Below are positions 34,461-42,856 of a stretch of 64,000 bases of DNA, piece after piece. This DNA comes from Thalassobius sp034670005 (GTDB taxonomy: Bacteria; Pseudomonadota; Alphaproteobacteria; Rhodobacterales; Rhodobacteraceae). The position numbers and the translations under genes were made by a program. The stretch is from contig NZ_JAXMOH010000002.1 in assembly GCF_034670005.1 (NCBI RefSeq), positions 434,001-498,000 of the forward strand. Reading direction: 5' to 3'. How positions within the stretch are numbered: position 1 is the stretch's first letter; each line of letters begins with the position of its first letter. Under the pieces are notes generated by a model, which made no database searches, was not told the DNA's origin, and saw nothing but the letters and a program-made list of their open reading frames with translations.

Positions 34461-34560
34461 CTTCCCCTGCGGGAAGCGGGATTGGGGGCGCGGCCCCCGT
34501 CCTTGAAAATCAATGATTTTCAAGGACTCCCCCGGAGTAGTTCAGCCAAGAAGAAATGAA
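34461..34560. repeat. Intergenic repeat element with long palindrome (type B)
   Basis: Between convergent xthA and the FAD monooxygenase lie three hairpins: CTTCCC/GGGAAG (34461-34476); GGGGGC/GCCCCC (34484-34498); and a perfect palindrome with 14-base arms GTCCTTGAAAATCA and TGATTTTCAAGGAC and one centre base (34499-34527). TCCCCCGGAGTA and AAGAAGAA then follow. The GGGGGC hairpin plus CCCCCGGAGTA-like and AGAAGAA parts match the element at 62996-63050. It probably terminates transcription from both sides. Confidence 0.6.
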
Positions 34561-34571
34561 TTGGTGACAGG

Positions 34572-35753
34572 TCAGACCGCAGCAGTTTCGTCGTGGTCGT
34601 AAATCCAGTCGAACTGGTGCAGCATAGCCGAAGGCGCGAGCGCGCCGCCGAGCTTCAGCGCCGTATGGGCTGCAAATCGAACCGGCGCGGAACGCAGGTG
34701 GTATTTCCATGCATTGCCGGTGGCAGCGTTGATCACCCTTCTGGCGCGGGCGGCACGGCGGGTCTGGTAGGCGGCAAGCCCGGAGGCAGTGTTTTCAGAA
34801 TTGGCCAATTCGTCAGCCAACGCCCAAGCGTCTTCCAGCGCCATGCAGGCGCCCTGGGCCAGGAAGGGAAGCGTCGGATGCGCGGCATCGCCCAGCAGCG
34901 CGCAATGGCCACCTTGCCAGTGGCGCGCCACCGGATGGCGGAACAGACCCCACAAATGCACGGTTTCGACCCGGGCGAGCATATCATGCACCTCGGACCC
35001 GAAATCCGCGAAGGTCGCGCGCAGCGCGTCGGGAGAATCTTCGTGGGTCCAGCCTTCGTCGGCCCATTGGTCGCGTTCCTGTACCGCGACGAGATTGAGC
35101 GCCGATCCGTCGCGCAGCGGATAGCTGACCACGTGACGGCCCGGGCCCATATGGATCCGGGCCTCGGCGGGACGGTTCGCATCATTCGGGACAATGGCAC
35201 GCCAAGCGACCTGACCGGTAAAGCGCGGGCTGGCATCGCCGTTCAGCGCCGGACGCAAACGCGAATGCAACCCGTCGGCGCCGATCACCAGATCGGCCTC
35301 AATCACCGCGCCGTTCGCGGTATGAACACGAGGGCGGTCGCCCGGTTCAACCCGGTCCACTTTCTGCAGCAGCCGGATGCGAACCCCCGCCTCGCGCGCG
35401 CCCCGGGCCAGAATTTCAATCAGGTCAGCGCGATGGGTGAAATAGTAATCGCGGTTTTGCAATCGCCCGAGATCGAGGCGAAGCACCTCGGTATTGCGGT
35501 AATCGCGCAGACTGACCGCATTGGCGCGGACCGAATTCTGCACCAGATCCTGTCCAAGCCCGAGCGCGTCGAGCACGGCAAAGCCGTTCGGGCTGATCTG
35601 CAGCCCCGCCCCCACTTCGGTGATCGCTTCGGCCTGTTCCAGCAGGGTGACCGAGGCACCGCGCAGGGCCAATGCGCGCGCCACGGCAAGCCCGCCAATG
35701 CCGCCCCCGATCACCAGAACGTTCAGCCCGATCATGCTCATTCGCCGGTTCAT
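34572..35753 (-). CDS. FAD-dependent monooxygenase (salicylate hydroxylase-like)
   Basis: A 393-residue class A flavoprotein hydroxylase. VIGGGIGGLAVARALALRGA binds FAD, the DG motif is in VIGADGLHSRLRP, and the GD motif is in LLGDAAHPTLPFLAQGACMA. It uses NAD(P)H to hydroxylate an aromatic or related ring compound. Three closely spaced ATGs (35753, 35741, 35735) could start it. It is convergent with xthA and stands alone; substrate unknown. Confidence 0.87.
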   Translation of the reverse strand: MNRRMSMIGLNVLVIGGGIGGLAVARALALRGASVTLLEQAEAITEVGAGLQISPNGFAVLDALGLGQDLVQNSVRANAVSLRDYRNTEVLRLDLGRLQNRDYYFTHRADLIEILARGAREAGVRIRLLQKVDRVEPGDRPRVHTANGAVIEADLVIGADGLHSRLRPALNGDASPRFTGQVAWRAIVPNDANRPAEARIHMGPGRHVVSYPLRDGSALNLVAVQERDQWADEGWTHEDSPDALRATFADFGSEVHDMLARVETVHLWGLFRHPVARHWQGGHCALLGDAAHPTLPFLAQGACMALEDAWALADELANSENTASGLAAYQTRRAARARRVINAATGNAWKYHLRSAPVRFAAHTALKLGGALAPSAMLHQFDWIYDHDETAAV

Positions 35754-35824
35754 CCCCTGCCGATACGAAAAACGCCGGGACCGGGGCCCCGACGTTTTAT
35801 CCTGTTGCGCGACTCATCGTCCGA

Positions 35825-36298
35825 TCAGTCGTCGCGGTGTACTTTTTCACGCCGTTCATGACGTTCCTGGGCTTCCAGGCTCATCGTGGCGATCGGACGC
35901 GCATCCAGCCGTTTCAGGCTGATCGGCTCGCCGGTGACTTCGCAATAGCCGTATTCACCTTCTTCGATGCGGCGCAGGGCCGCGTCAATCTTGGAAACCA
36001 GTTTGCGCTGCCGATCGCGGGTGCGCAATTCCAGCGCGCGATCGGTTTCTTCGCTGGCCCGGTCGGCCACATCAGGAATACTGCGTGTAGATTCCTGTAG
36101 TCCTTCGATCGTGTCGCGGCTGTCGTCAAGGATTTCTGCTTTCCAAGCCAAAAGCTTGCGCCGGAAATATTCCAGCTGCTTTTCGTTCATGAAAGGTTCA
36201 TCTTCCGCCGGACGGTAATCATCGGAAATAAAGGTTTCTGCCTTCATCTCTTTTCCCTCATCAAGGCCATGATCTGTCAAGCCTGTATCCTTTGACAT
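35825..36298 (-). CDS. dksA: RNA polymerase-binding protein DksA, single-cysteine type
   Basis: A 157-residue DksA: coiled coil (residues about 35-110, FRRKLLAWKAEILDDSRDTI) with an acidic tip block DRASEETDRALELRTRDRQRKL close by, then the globular region. The zinc-finger positions read C-T-S-A (YCEVTG and ATMSLEAQ), so three of four cysteines are missing, as I recall for Rhodobacter DksA. It works with ppGpp to tune rRNA and other promoters. Two starts have ribosome-binding sites: ATG 36298 (GGGAGGA) and ATG 36247 (GAGG), the latter giving the usual MKAETF start. Confidence 0.9.
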   Translation of the reverse strand: MSKDTGLTDHGLDEGKEMKAETFISDDYRPAEDEPFMNEKQLEYFRRKLLAWKAEILDDSRDTIEGLQESTRSIPDVADRASEETDRALELRTRDRQRKLVSKIDAALRRIEEGEYGYCEVTGEPISLKRLDARPIATMSLEAQERHERREKVHRDD

Positions 36299-36427
36299 TA
36301 TGGCGTCCTCCCGGCGCTCATCTATCGCAACGTATGGTGATTGTCACTACCTTTAACGCCACAGATTGCGAGCGGTTTAACTTCACGATACTGTGGCGCG
36401 AAAACGTGCAGGATGAGGAAAGAGCGG

Positions 36428-37267
36428 ATGAAATTTCAAGGCACTGACGCCTATGTGGCGACCGATGATCTGACCGTTGCGGTCAATGCGGCGGTCACAT
36501 TGGAACGGCCATTGCTGGTCAAGGGCGAACCGGGCACCGGCAAGACCGAGCTGGCCAAACAGGTGGCTGGCGCGCTGGGGCTGAAGATGATCGAATGGAA
36601 CATCAAGTCGACCACCAAGGCCCAGCAGGGACTATATGAATATGACGCTGTCAGCCGGTTGCGCGACAGCCAGTTGGGCGATGAACGCGTCCATGATGTT
36701 AAGAATTACATCAAGCAGGGCAAGCTTTGGCAGGCTTTCGATTCGGATGAAAAAGTGGTTCTGCTGATTGATGAAATCGACAAGGCCGACATCGAATTTC
36801 CCAATGATTTGCTGCAGGAACTCGACAAGATGGAGTTCCATGTCTACGAGACCGGTGAAACGATCAAAGCGCGGCACCGGCCGATCATCATCATCACGTC
36901 CAATAACGAAAAAGAACTGCCGGACGCGTTTCTGCGCCGCTGTTTCTTCCACTATATCCGGTTTCCCGATACCGACACGATGAAGAAGATTGTCGAAGTG
37001 CATCACCCCGGGATCAAGGAACAATTGCTGACCACGGCGCTGACCCAGTTTTACGAAATCCGCGACATGAGCGGTCTGAAAAAGAAGCCGTCGACGTCAG
37101 AAGTTCTGGATTGGTTGAAACTGTTGCTGGCCGAGGACCTGACCCCCGAAGATCTGCGCCGTGACGGTGCCAATGCGTTGCCGAAACTGCATGGGGCGCT
37201 GCTGAAAAACGAACAGGATGTACACCTGTTCGAACGGCTGGCCTTCATGGCGCGCAGCCAGGGCTAA
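36428..37267 (+). CDS. MoxR family AAA+ ATPase
   Basis: A 279-residue AAA+ protein. Walker A is in VKGEPGTGKTELAKQ (about residue 36), Walker B in VVLLIDEIDKADIEFP, and sensor 1 in PIIIITSNNEKELPDAFLRR. MoxR ATPases act as chaperones with VWA-domain partners to mature enzymes or metal centres. The VWA partner lies 1.8 kb downstream on the same strand (39078-40262). GAGG precedes the ATG at 36428. It is divergent from dksA. Confidence 0.9.
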   Translation: MKFQGTDAYVATDDLTVAVNAAVTLERPLLVKGEPGTGKTELAKQVAGALGLKMIEWNIKSTTKAQQGLYEYDAVSRLRDSQLGDERVHDVKNYIKQGKLWQAFDSDEKVVLLIDEIDKADIEFPNDLLQELDKMEFHVYETGETIKARHRPIIIITSNNEKELPDAFLRRCFFHYIRFPDTDTMKKIVEVHHPGIKEQLLTTALTQFYEIRDMSGLKKKPSTSEVLDWLKLLLAEDLTPEDLRRDGANALPKLHGALLKNEQDVHLFERLAFMARSQG

Positions 37268-37295
37268 CCAGGACTAATAAGCCGACGAAAACACC

Positions 37296-37340
37296 GGCGG
37301 CACGATGTCTCCTACCACAACGACATGACATTGTGCCGCC
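37296..37340 (+). other. Long stem-loop after the moxR gene
   Basis: A 14-base-pair stem with one G-T pair (GGCGGCACGATGTC, 37296-37309, with GACATTGTGCCGCC, 37327-37340) and a 17-base loop, 28 bases after the moxR stop. No T run follows. It may end part of the transcript, so that the downstream lipoprotein genes depend on their own promoter in 37341-37529. Confidence 0.45.
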
Positions 37341-37529
37341 TTGGTTAACAAGCTGTTTCCAGCCGCGCGCGGTGACAGCCACATTACCGCCTCATTCCAA
37401 CACTAGCGCTTAGACATTCCTGCATGCCCGTCGAAATACTGACGCAACTGTCGGGCATTTTGTCATTTGGAAAGCCGAAAGTATGGTATTCATAAGTTTC
37501 TTGTTAGGTTGGACCGGGGGCGCCAGACG

Positions 37530-38909
37530 ATGATCAAAGCGCGTTTTTTATTGCCGCTGGGCTTTCTTCTGAGCGCCTGCATGTCGGTTGCGCCAAGCGA
37601 AATGCCGACCCGCGCCTCAACCACATCTGAACCGATGCTGCCGCCAATGAAAACCTTTGCGACCCCGCGCCCCGATGTGCCGCGCGCGTCGAATGCGGAT
37701 ATCGCACGGGACTTCCTCGACCTGGCGTTCAGGCTGGAATCGGGGCGGGAATTACCGGTCCTGACCCGATTCGAAGGGCCGATCACACTAAGGGTCACTG
37801 GTAAGGCCCCGATCAGTCTGAATATCGATCTGAACAAGCTTCTGGCGCGATTGCGTACCGAGGCCGGGATCGACATCCGCAGAACCCAGTCGCAAAACGC
37901 GTCGATCACTATCGAAGCGGTCAGCCATTCCCAGATTCGCAAGCAATTGCCGCAAGCGGCCTGTTTCGTGGTTCCTAACGTATCCAGCCTGTCGGAATTT
38001 GCCAATTCGCGGCGGTCTCAGCGCACCGATTGGAGCCGGTTATCCAAACGCGATCGGCTAGCGATTTTTGTGCCCGCCGATGCGCCACCGCAGGAGTTGC
38101 GCGATTGTCTTCACGAAGAGTTGGCGCAGGCGCTTGGGCCGCTAAACGACCTGTACCGGCTGCCTGACAGCGTTTTCAATGATGACAATGTGCATACGGT
38201 GCTGACCGGCTATGACATGCTTATCTTGCGGGCCTTTTATTCGCCGCAACTGCATTCGGGCCTGCGCCGGGACGACGTCGCGGCACGGCTGCCCGGCATA
38301 CTGGCGCGCCTAAACCCGGCCGGGGCGCGCCTGTCGCCACGTTATTTGCCCGCCACCCCGCGCAGTTGGATCGACGCGATTCAGGCCGCCCTGGGGCCCG
38401 GTAGCAGTGCCACCGCCCGCCGGGCCGCGGCGCAACGCGCGCTCGATATCGCCCGTTCCGAAGGCTGGACCGATCACCGCCGCGCCTTTGCGCATTATGC
38501 TCTGGGCCGGCTGACGCAGAATTACGATGCCGATTTGGCGCTATCGCATTTCCGCGCGGCGCAAAAAATCTATGACCAGCAACCCGGCACCAAGCTGCAC
38601 AGCGCCCAGATCGCGCAGCAATTGGCAGCCTATGCAATCAGCGAAGGCCGCGGTCAGGCCGCGCTGAGCATCATAGATCCGCATCTGAACGTCGCCGCCC
38701 AGCATGAAAACGCCGCGCTGCTGTCAACGCTGCTTTTGCTGCGCGCCGAAGCTCTTGACCTGCTGGGACGCAGCACAGAAGCACGCCTGGTCAGGCTGGA
38801 CAGTCTGGGCTGGGCGCGTTACGGGTTCGGGGCTGATTGGGCGGTGCGGGCCAAGCTGCGGGAAATTACCGCTCTAAGTCCGCTGAAACAGAGAGACGGA
38901 CAAATATGA
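37530..38909 (+). CDS. DUF2927 domain lipoprotein
   Basis: A 459-residue protein with a lipoprotein signal peptide (MIKARFLLPLGFLLSACMS, Cys17) and a DUF2927 domain at about residues 50-330. The HEELAQALGPLNDLYRLPDS block resembles a zinc-protease HExxA core but lacks the second His of HExxH. The C-terminal part is alanine-rich and helical, perhaps repeat-like. It stands between MoxR and VWA genes. It overlaps the next small gene by ATGA. Function unknown; a periplasmic partner of the MoxR/VWA pair is a guess. Confidence 0.78.
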   Translation: MIKARFLLPLGFLLSACMSVAPSEMPTRASTTSEPMLPPMKTFATPRPDVPRASNADIARDFLDLAFRLESGRELPVLTRFEGPITLRVTGKAPISLNIDLNKLLARLRTEAGIDIRRTQSQNASITIEAVSHSQIRKQLPQAACFVVPNVSSLSEFANSRRSQRTDWSRLSKRDRLAIFVPADAPPQELRDCLHEELAQALGPLNDLYRLPDSVFNDDNVHTVLTGYDMLILRAFYSPQLHSGLRRDDVAARLPGILARLNPAGARLSPRYLPATPRSWIDAIQAALGPGSSATARRAAAQRALDIARSEGWTDHRRAFAHYALGRLTQNYDADLALSHFRAAQKIYDQQPGTKLHSAQIAQQLAAYAISEGRGQAALSIIDPHLNVAAQHENAALLSTLLLLRAEALDLLGRSTEARLVRLDSLGWARYGFGADWAVRAKLREITALSPLKQRDGQI

Positions 38910-39073
38910 TCGTAATTGCGGCGGCAATTCTGGGCGCGATTTTCGGGGCCGTTTTGGCCAAACGACGCAACGGCAAGGGACTCGATTTGCTGCAATATGC
39001 GGCGGGTTATGCCATTTTGTTCATCATCGTCGGCCTGTTCATCACCATTTTCATTCATCGATCCGCGGTCTGA
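38906..39073 (+). CDS. Small membrane protein, 55 residues
   Basis: A 55-residue protein: MIVIAAAILGAIFGAVLAKR forms one hydrophobic helix with small residues at regular spacing (GxxxG-like), then a basic loop RRNGKGLD, then a second hydrophobic segment YAAGYAILFIIVGLFITIFI. The ATGA overlap with the DUF2927 gene and the five-base gap to the VWA gene argue that it is real and co-translated. Function unknown. Confidence 0.7.
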   Translation: MIVIAAAILGAIFGAVLAKRRNGKGLDLLQYAAGYAILFIIVGLFITIFIHRSAV

Positions 39074-39077
39074 CCCC

Positions 39078-40262
39078 ATGTTTCTGCCATTCTTCGAAAA
39101 TCTGAGGAAAGGCGGTGTTCCGGTTTCCTTGCGCGAGTATCTCAGCTTTCTGGAAGGAATGAAGGCAGGGCTGGTGACCTATGACGTGGACGGGTTTTAT
39201 TATCTTGCCCGCGTGTCGATGGTGAAGGACGAACGCAACCTGGACAAATTCGACCGGGCCTTTTCCGCCACGTTCCAGGGGCTGGAAAATATCCAGCTTG
39301 GCGATGTGCTGGATGCTGTCGACATTCCTGCCGACTGGCTGGAAAAACTGGCTGAAAAGCACCTCAGTGCAGAAGAAAAAGCCGAAATCGAAGCTTTGGG
39401 TGGCTTCGACAAACTGATGGAAACGCTGAAGAAACGGCTCGAGGAACAAAAAGGCCGTCATCAGGGCGGCAACAAGTGGGTGGGCACTGCCGGCACCTCG
39501 CCCTTTGGCGCTTATGGCTACAATCCCGAAGGCGTGCGGATCGGCCAGAAAGAAAGCCGCCACCAGCGCGCGACCAAGGTCTGGGACAAGCGCGAATTCA
39601 AGAATCTCGACGGCGACGTTGAACTGGGCACCCGCAACATCAAGGTAGCGCTGAAACGGCTGCGCCGCTGGGCCCGTGATGGGGCGCATGACGAACTCGA
39701 CCTCGACAACACGATCCGGGCGACGGCCGAGCATGGCTATCTTGACGTGAAAACCCGGCCCGAGCGGCGCAATGCGGTCAAGGTATTGCTGTTTCTCGAT
39801 GTCGGTGGATCGATGGACCCGCATATCAAGGTGCTGGAAGAGCTGTTTTCGGCAGCCAAGTCCGAATTCAAACATATGGAGCATTTCTACTTCCACAATT
39901 GCCTGTACGAAGGCGTGTGGAAGGACAACCGCCGCCGCTGGGACGCGCAGACCCCAACCTGGGACGTGCTGCACACTTACGGGTCCGATTACAAATGCAT
40001 CTTCGTCGGCGATGCCTCGATGTCACCCTATGAAATCGCCTATCCCGGCGGGGCGAACGAACATTGGAATGCCGAAACCGGCGAGGTCTGGCTGCAGCGT
40101 GCGCGCGATCAATGGCCGTCGCATATCTGGATCAATCCGGTGCCTGAAAAATACTGGAATTACACCCAGTCGATCGCGATGATTTCCGACATTTTCAAAG
40201 GCAGCATGGTGCCGATGACCTTGGAAGGGATCGAACGCGGCATGAAGGAACTGACGCGCTGA
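39078..40262 (+). CDS. VWA (CoxE-like) domain protein, MoxR partner
   Basis: A 394-residue cytoplasmic protein with a C-terminal VWA domain. The metal-ion site is degenerate: LFLDVGGSMD gives D-x-G-x-S instead of D-x-S-x-S. The N-terminal half has charged helices (KLAEKHLSAEEKAEIEALGG). Proteins of this type pair with MoxR ATPases in maturation of large enzymes, e.g. CO dehydrogenase CoxD/CoxE. The ATG at 39078 is chosen; the longer frame lies over the small membrane-protein gene. Confidence 0.85.
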   Translation: MFLPFFENLRKGGVPVSLREYLSFLEGMKAGLVTYDVDGFYYLARVSMVKDERNLDKFDRAFSATFQGLENIQLGDVLDAVDIPADWLEKLAEKHLSAEEKAEIEALGGFDKLMETLKKRLEEQKGRHQGGNKWVGTAGTSPFGAYGYNPEGVRIGQKESRHQRATKVWDKREFKNLDGDVELGTRNIKVALKRLRRWARDGAHDELDLDNTIRATAEHGYLDVKTRPERRNAVKVLLFLDVGGSMDPHIKVLEELFSAAKSEFKHMEHFYFHNCLYEGVWKDNRRRWDAQTPTWDVLHTYGSDYKCIFVGDASMSPYEIAYPGGANEHWNAETGEVWLQRARDQWPSHIWINPVPEKYWNYTQSIAMISDIFKGSMVPMTLEGIERGMKELTR

Positions 40263-40360
40263 GCAGCGATTTGAGACACAGTAAACGCTGCGATATCCGT
40301 CCCCGAACTGGATACTTTCGGGCGCTTGCCCTTTTACCCAACCGGCCCCATATCTGAACC

Positions 40361-41044
40361 ATGCTGCGTTTCACCCCAATCCTTCTGGCCATTCTCTATG
40401 GCATTGCGATGTACCGCTTTTCCGCCTGGCGAACGGCGAGGGAACTGGATGCGCAATCGACCGAACTGGCCGATCCCGTGTTAAAGCAGGTTACTGATCG
40501 GTTGGCCGCCGCGCTGGAGCTGCCGCGCATACGGGTTTATATTTATGAAATCGCGCCGGTGAACGGGCTGGCCGCCCCGGACGGTCGGATTTTCATTACC
40601 CGCGGGTTCTATGACAAATTCAAACAGGGTGCGGTGACAGCCGAAGAAATGGCCAGCGTCATTGCCCATGAGTTAGGCCATGTCGCATTGGGCCATTCGC
40701 GGCGGCGGATGATCGATTTTTCCGGCCAGAATGCTTTGCGCACCGCGATGGCGATGGTGTTATCGCGGCTGCTGCCGGGAATCGGCGGATATCTGGCCAC
40801 CGCCCTGACCCGGTTGTTGGCGGCAAGGCTGTCACGGTCGGATGAATACGAAGCGGATGAATATGCCGCCGCCCTGCTGACCAAGGCCGGGATCGGTACC
40901 GGGGCGCAGAAGGATCTGTTTCGCAAGCTCGAAGCGCTGACCAAGTCCAATTCAGGGGCGGCACCAGCATGGCTGTTGAGCCATCCGAAGACGCCGGAAC
41001 GGATCAAGGCGATCGAAAAGCTGGAAGCGCGCTGGCAAGCCTAG
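40361..41044 (+). CDS. M48 family metalloprotease
   Basis: A 227-residue protein with an N-terminal hydrophobic anchor (LRFTPILLAILYGIAMYRF) and the zinc site AHELGHVALGHSRRR, followed by the Glu-containing block RSDEYEADEYAAALLTKAG. This is a small M48B/YfgC-like or HtpX-like protease. It probably acts in quality control at the membrane. Its last four bases overlap the convergent PIN gene end. Confidence 0.88.
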   Translation: MLRFTPILLAILYGIAMYRFSAWRTARELDAQSTELADPVLKQVTDRLAAALELPRIRVYIYEIAPVNGLAAPDGRIFITRGFYDKFKQGAVTAEEMASVIAHELGHVALGHSRRRMIDFSGQNALRTAMAMVLSRLLPGIGGYLATALTRLLAARLSRSDEYEADEYAAALLTKAGIGTGAQKDLFRKLEALTKSNSGAAPAWLLSHPKTPERIKAIEKLEARWQA

Positions 41045-41625
41045 CCCCGCCTGCCCTGCTCTGGGAGCTGTGAGCTGGGAGTTTGTCGGGTCAAAGCCTT
41101 GCCCAGTCGTGGCAGTTTGGCCTTTTTCATCAGCGCCCGGGTCTCCCATGGGTCGCCCGACAGCCGCTCGGCCTCGGCCCGAACCTGTTCGACCACCGAC
41201 GCCACCAGATCGGGATGCGCCAGCCAGATACCGTGCAGAAACCCATCCGGATCCTGTCGCGTCAGGCCCTCTTCGGCCAGGATATGGCGCGGAAAATCTT
41301 TTGCGTTCAGGGTCAGGATCAGATCGGCATTCCCCGCAATGGCCGCTGCCAGAACATGGGCATCGGCGGCATCAGGCAACCATAGGCGGTCTTCCAGCGA
41401 AGGTTTCCAACTGACTTCGGCCTTGGGCCAGGCCATTTGCAACATCGCGATTTCGCCGCGCGCCTGCGTCTCGCCCTGCGGTCCCAGCTTGCGCGAGGCG
41501 CGAGCCCATTCTTCCAGAATACGGGCCGACCAAAGCGGCGTGAACACCCCTGCCCGGGCCACCCCCAGCAGCACTTCGCGCATCACCGTCGGGTAGATCA
41601 CGCAAGTGTCCAGCAGGACCTTCAA
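41041..41625 (-). CDS. PIN domain protein (RSP_2648-like)
   Basis: A 194-residue PIN-fold nuclease. Acidic positions are visible in KVLLDTCVIYP, SARILEEWARAS, LPDAADAHVLAAAIAGNADL and LNAKDFP. It has the TTG start at 41625, which overlaps the stop of the RNA methyltransferase as TTGA, so translation is coupled. No antitoxin gene is adjacent, so it is probably not a classic VapC toxin; RNA processing together with the methyltransferase is plausible (inference). I recall the pair as conserved in Rhodobacteraceae. Confidence 0.83.
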   Translation of the reverse strand: MKVLLDTCVIYPTVMREVLLGVARAGVFTPLWSARILEEWARASRKLGPQGETQARGEIAMLQMAWPKAEVSWKPSLEDRLWLPDAADAHVLAAAIAGNADLILTLNAKDFPRHILAEEGLTRQDPDGFLHGIWLAHPDLVASVVEQVRAEAERLSGDPWETRALMKKAKLPRLGKALTRQTPSSQLPEQGRRG

Positions 41626-42818
41626 AGCCGGAAGAACAGCGATTTCAGGTAGCCGCTTTCGGCCAGTTGCGGCATCAGTGGATGATCGGGTCCGGCAAAG
41701 CCGGTACGGAGCAGTTGCGCCTGCCGTCCGGCGCGGCCAATACCACGGGTGCAGGCGCCACGGAATTTGGCCAGATCAGCAGCGTGAGAACACGAACACA
41801 GCACCAGATAGCCATCTTCGGCCACCAGAGGGGCTGCGAGCCGGGCAATGCGTTCATATGCACGCAAACCTGCCTCCAATGCCTGTTTCGATGGTGCGAA
41901 AGCAGGCGGATCGCAGATCACCACGTCAAATTGCGCCCCCTCTTCGCCCAACGCGGTCAGCACATCGAACGCATCTCCCTTACGGGTGGTAAACTTGTTA
42001 TCCACGCCCATCGCCTGCGCCCCCGACGCAGCCAAGGTCAGCGCCGGTTCTGACCCGTCCACGGCAACGGCGCTGGCAGCCCCACCGGCCAAAGCGGCCA
42101 GGGAAAATCCCCCGACATGGCTGAACACATCCAAAACCCGTGCGCCCTGTGACAAACGCGCGGTGAAAGCATGATTGGGACGCTGATCGAAGAACAGACC
42201 GGTTTTCTGACCGCCGGTCAGATCGGCCATATAGGTGGCCCCGTTCATCGGCACCGGGATTGGTGCCTCGGGAGTCGTGCCCCGCACGGTAAGAGTTTCA
42301 TTATCCAGGCCTTCCAGTTGCCGGGCGCGGCCAGTGGCATTCTTGATCACAGTGGTTACGCCTGTAACCTCTGTCAGCGCATCGGTGAGCGCCTCAAATG
42401 CTACGTCGGCCCATGCGGCATTGGGTTGCACCACCGCATATTCGCCAAACCTGTCGATCACGACGCCGGGCAAGCCGTCAGCTTCGGCATGGATCAGCCG
42501 GTAGAACGGCGCGTCGAACAAACGCTCGCGCAGCGACAATGCCTTGGCCAGACGCGTGGCGAACCAGTCCTGATCAATCATAGCGGCGGGATCGCGGTCA
42601 AGCATCCGGCAGATGATCCGCGAATTGGCATTGAACGCCACCAGCCCCAGAGACTGGCGTTCTGCGTCTTCCAACACCGCGATTGTCCCGGGATCGAGTT
42701 TCCGGGTACGGCGGTCGGTGACCAGTTCATTTTCATAAACCCAAGGGAAGCCGTGCCGGATGGCGCGGGCATTGGCCTTGGGTCTGAGGCGAATAACGGG
42801 ATAAGAGGGCACTGTCAT
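41622..42818 (-). CDS. Class I SAM-dependent RNA methyltransferase (RlmI-like)
   Basis: A 398-residue protein: an N-terminal PUA-like domain (VIRLRPKANARAIRHGFPWV), a ferredoxin-like middle, and a Rossmann methyltransferase domain with motif I in VLDVFSHVGGFSLAAL and motif IV in DVVICDPPAFAPSK. It resembles RlmI, which makes 5-methylcytosine in 23S rRNA, but lacks an obvious catalytic cysteine after motif IV in the first few residues, so the target is uncertain. Coupled to the PIN gene. Confidence 0.85.
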   Translation of the reverse strand: MTVPSYPVIRLRPKANARAIRHGFPWVYENELVTDRRTRKLDPGTIAVLEDAERQSLGLVAFNANSRIICRMLDRDPAAMIDQDWFATRLAKALSLRERLFDAPFYRLIHAEADGLPGVVIDRFGEYAVVQPNAAWADVAFEALTDALTEVTGVTTVIKNATGRARQLEGLDNETLTVRGTTPEAPIPVPMNGATYMADLTGGQKTGLFFDQRPNHAFTARLSQGARVLDVFSHVGGFSLAALAGGAASAVAVDGSEPALTLAASGAQAMGVDNKFTTRKGDAFDVLTALGEEGAQFDVVICDPPAFAPSKQALEAGLRAYERIARLAAPLVAEDGYLVLCSCSHAADLAKFRGACTRGIGRAGRQAQLLRTGFAGPDHPLMPQLAESGYLKSLFFRL

Positions 42819-42856
42819 AGCGCCCTCTTAGCCTTGTTCGTTCCGTTGGGAAAGAC

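Noticed and set aside
41041..41625. PIN gene as a VapC toxin
   Set aside because: No antitoxin gene adjoins it; it is coupled to an RNA methyltransferase, and it is longer than typical VapC.
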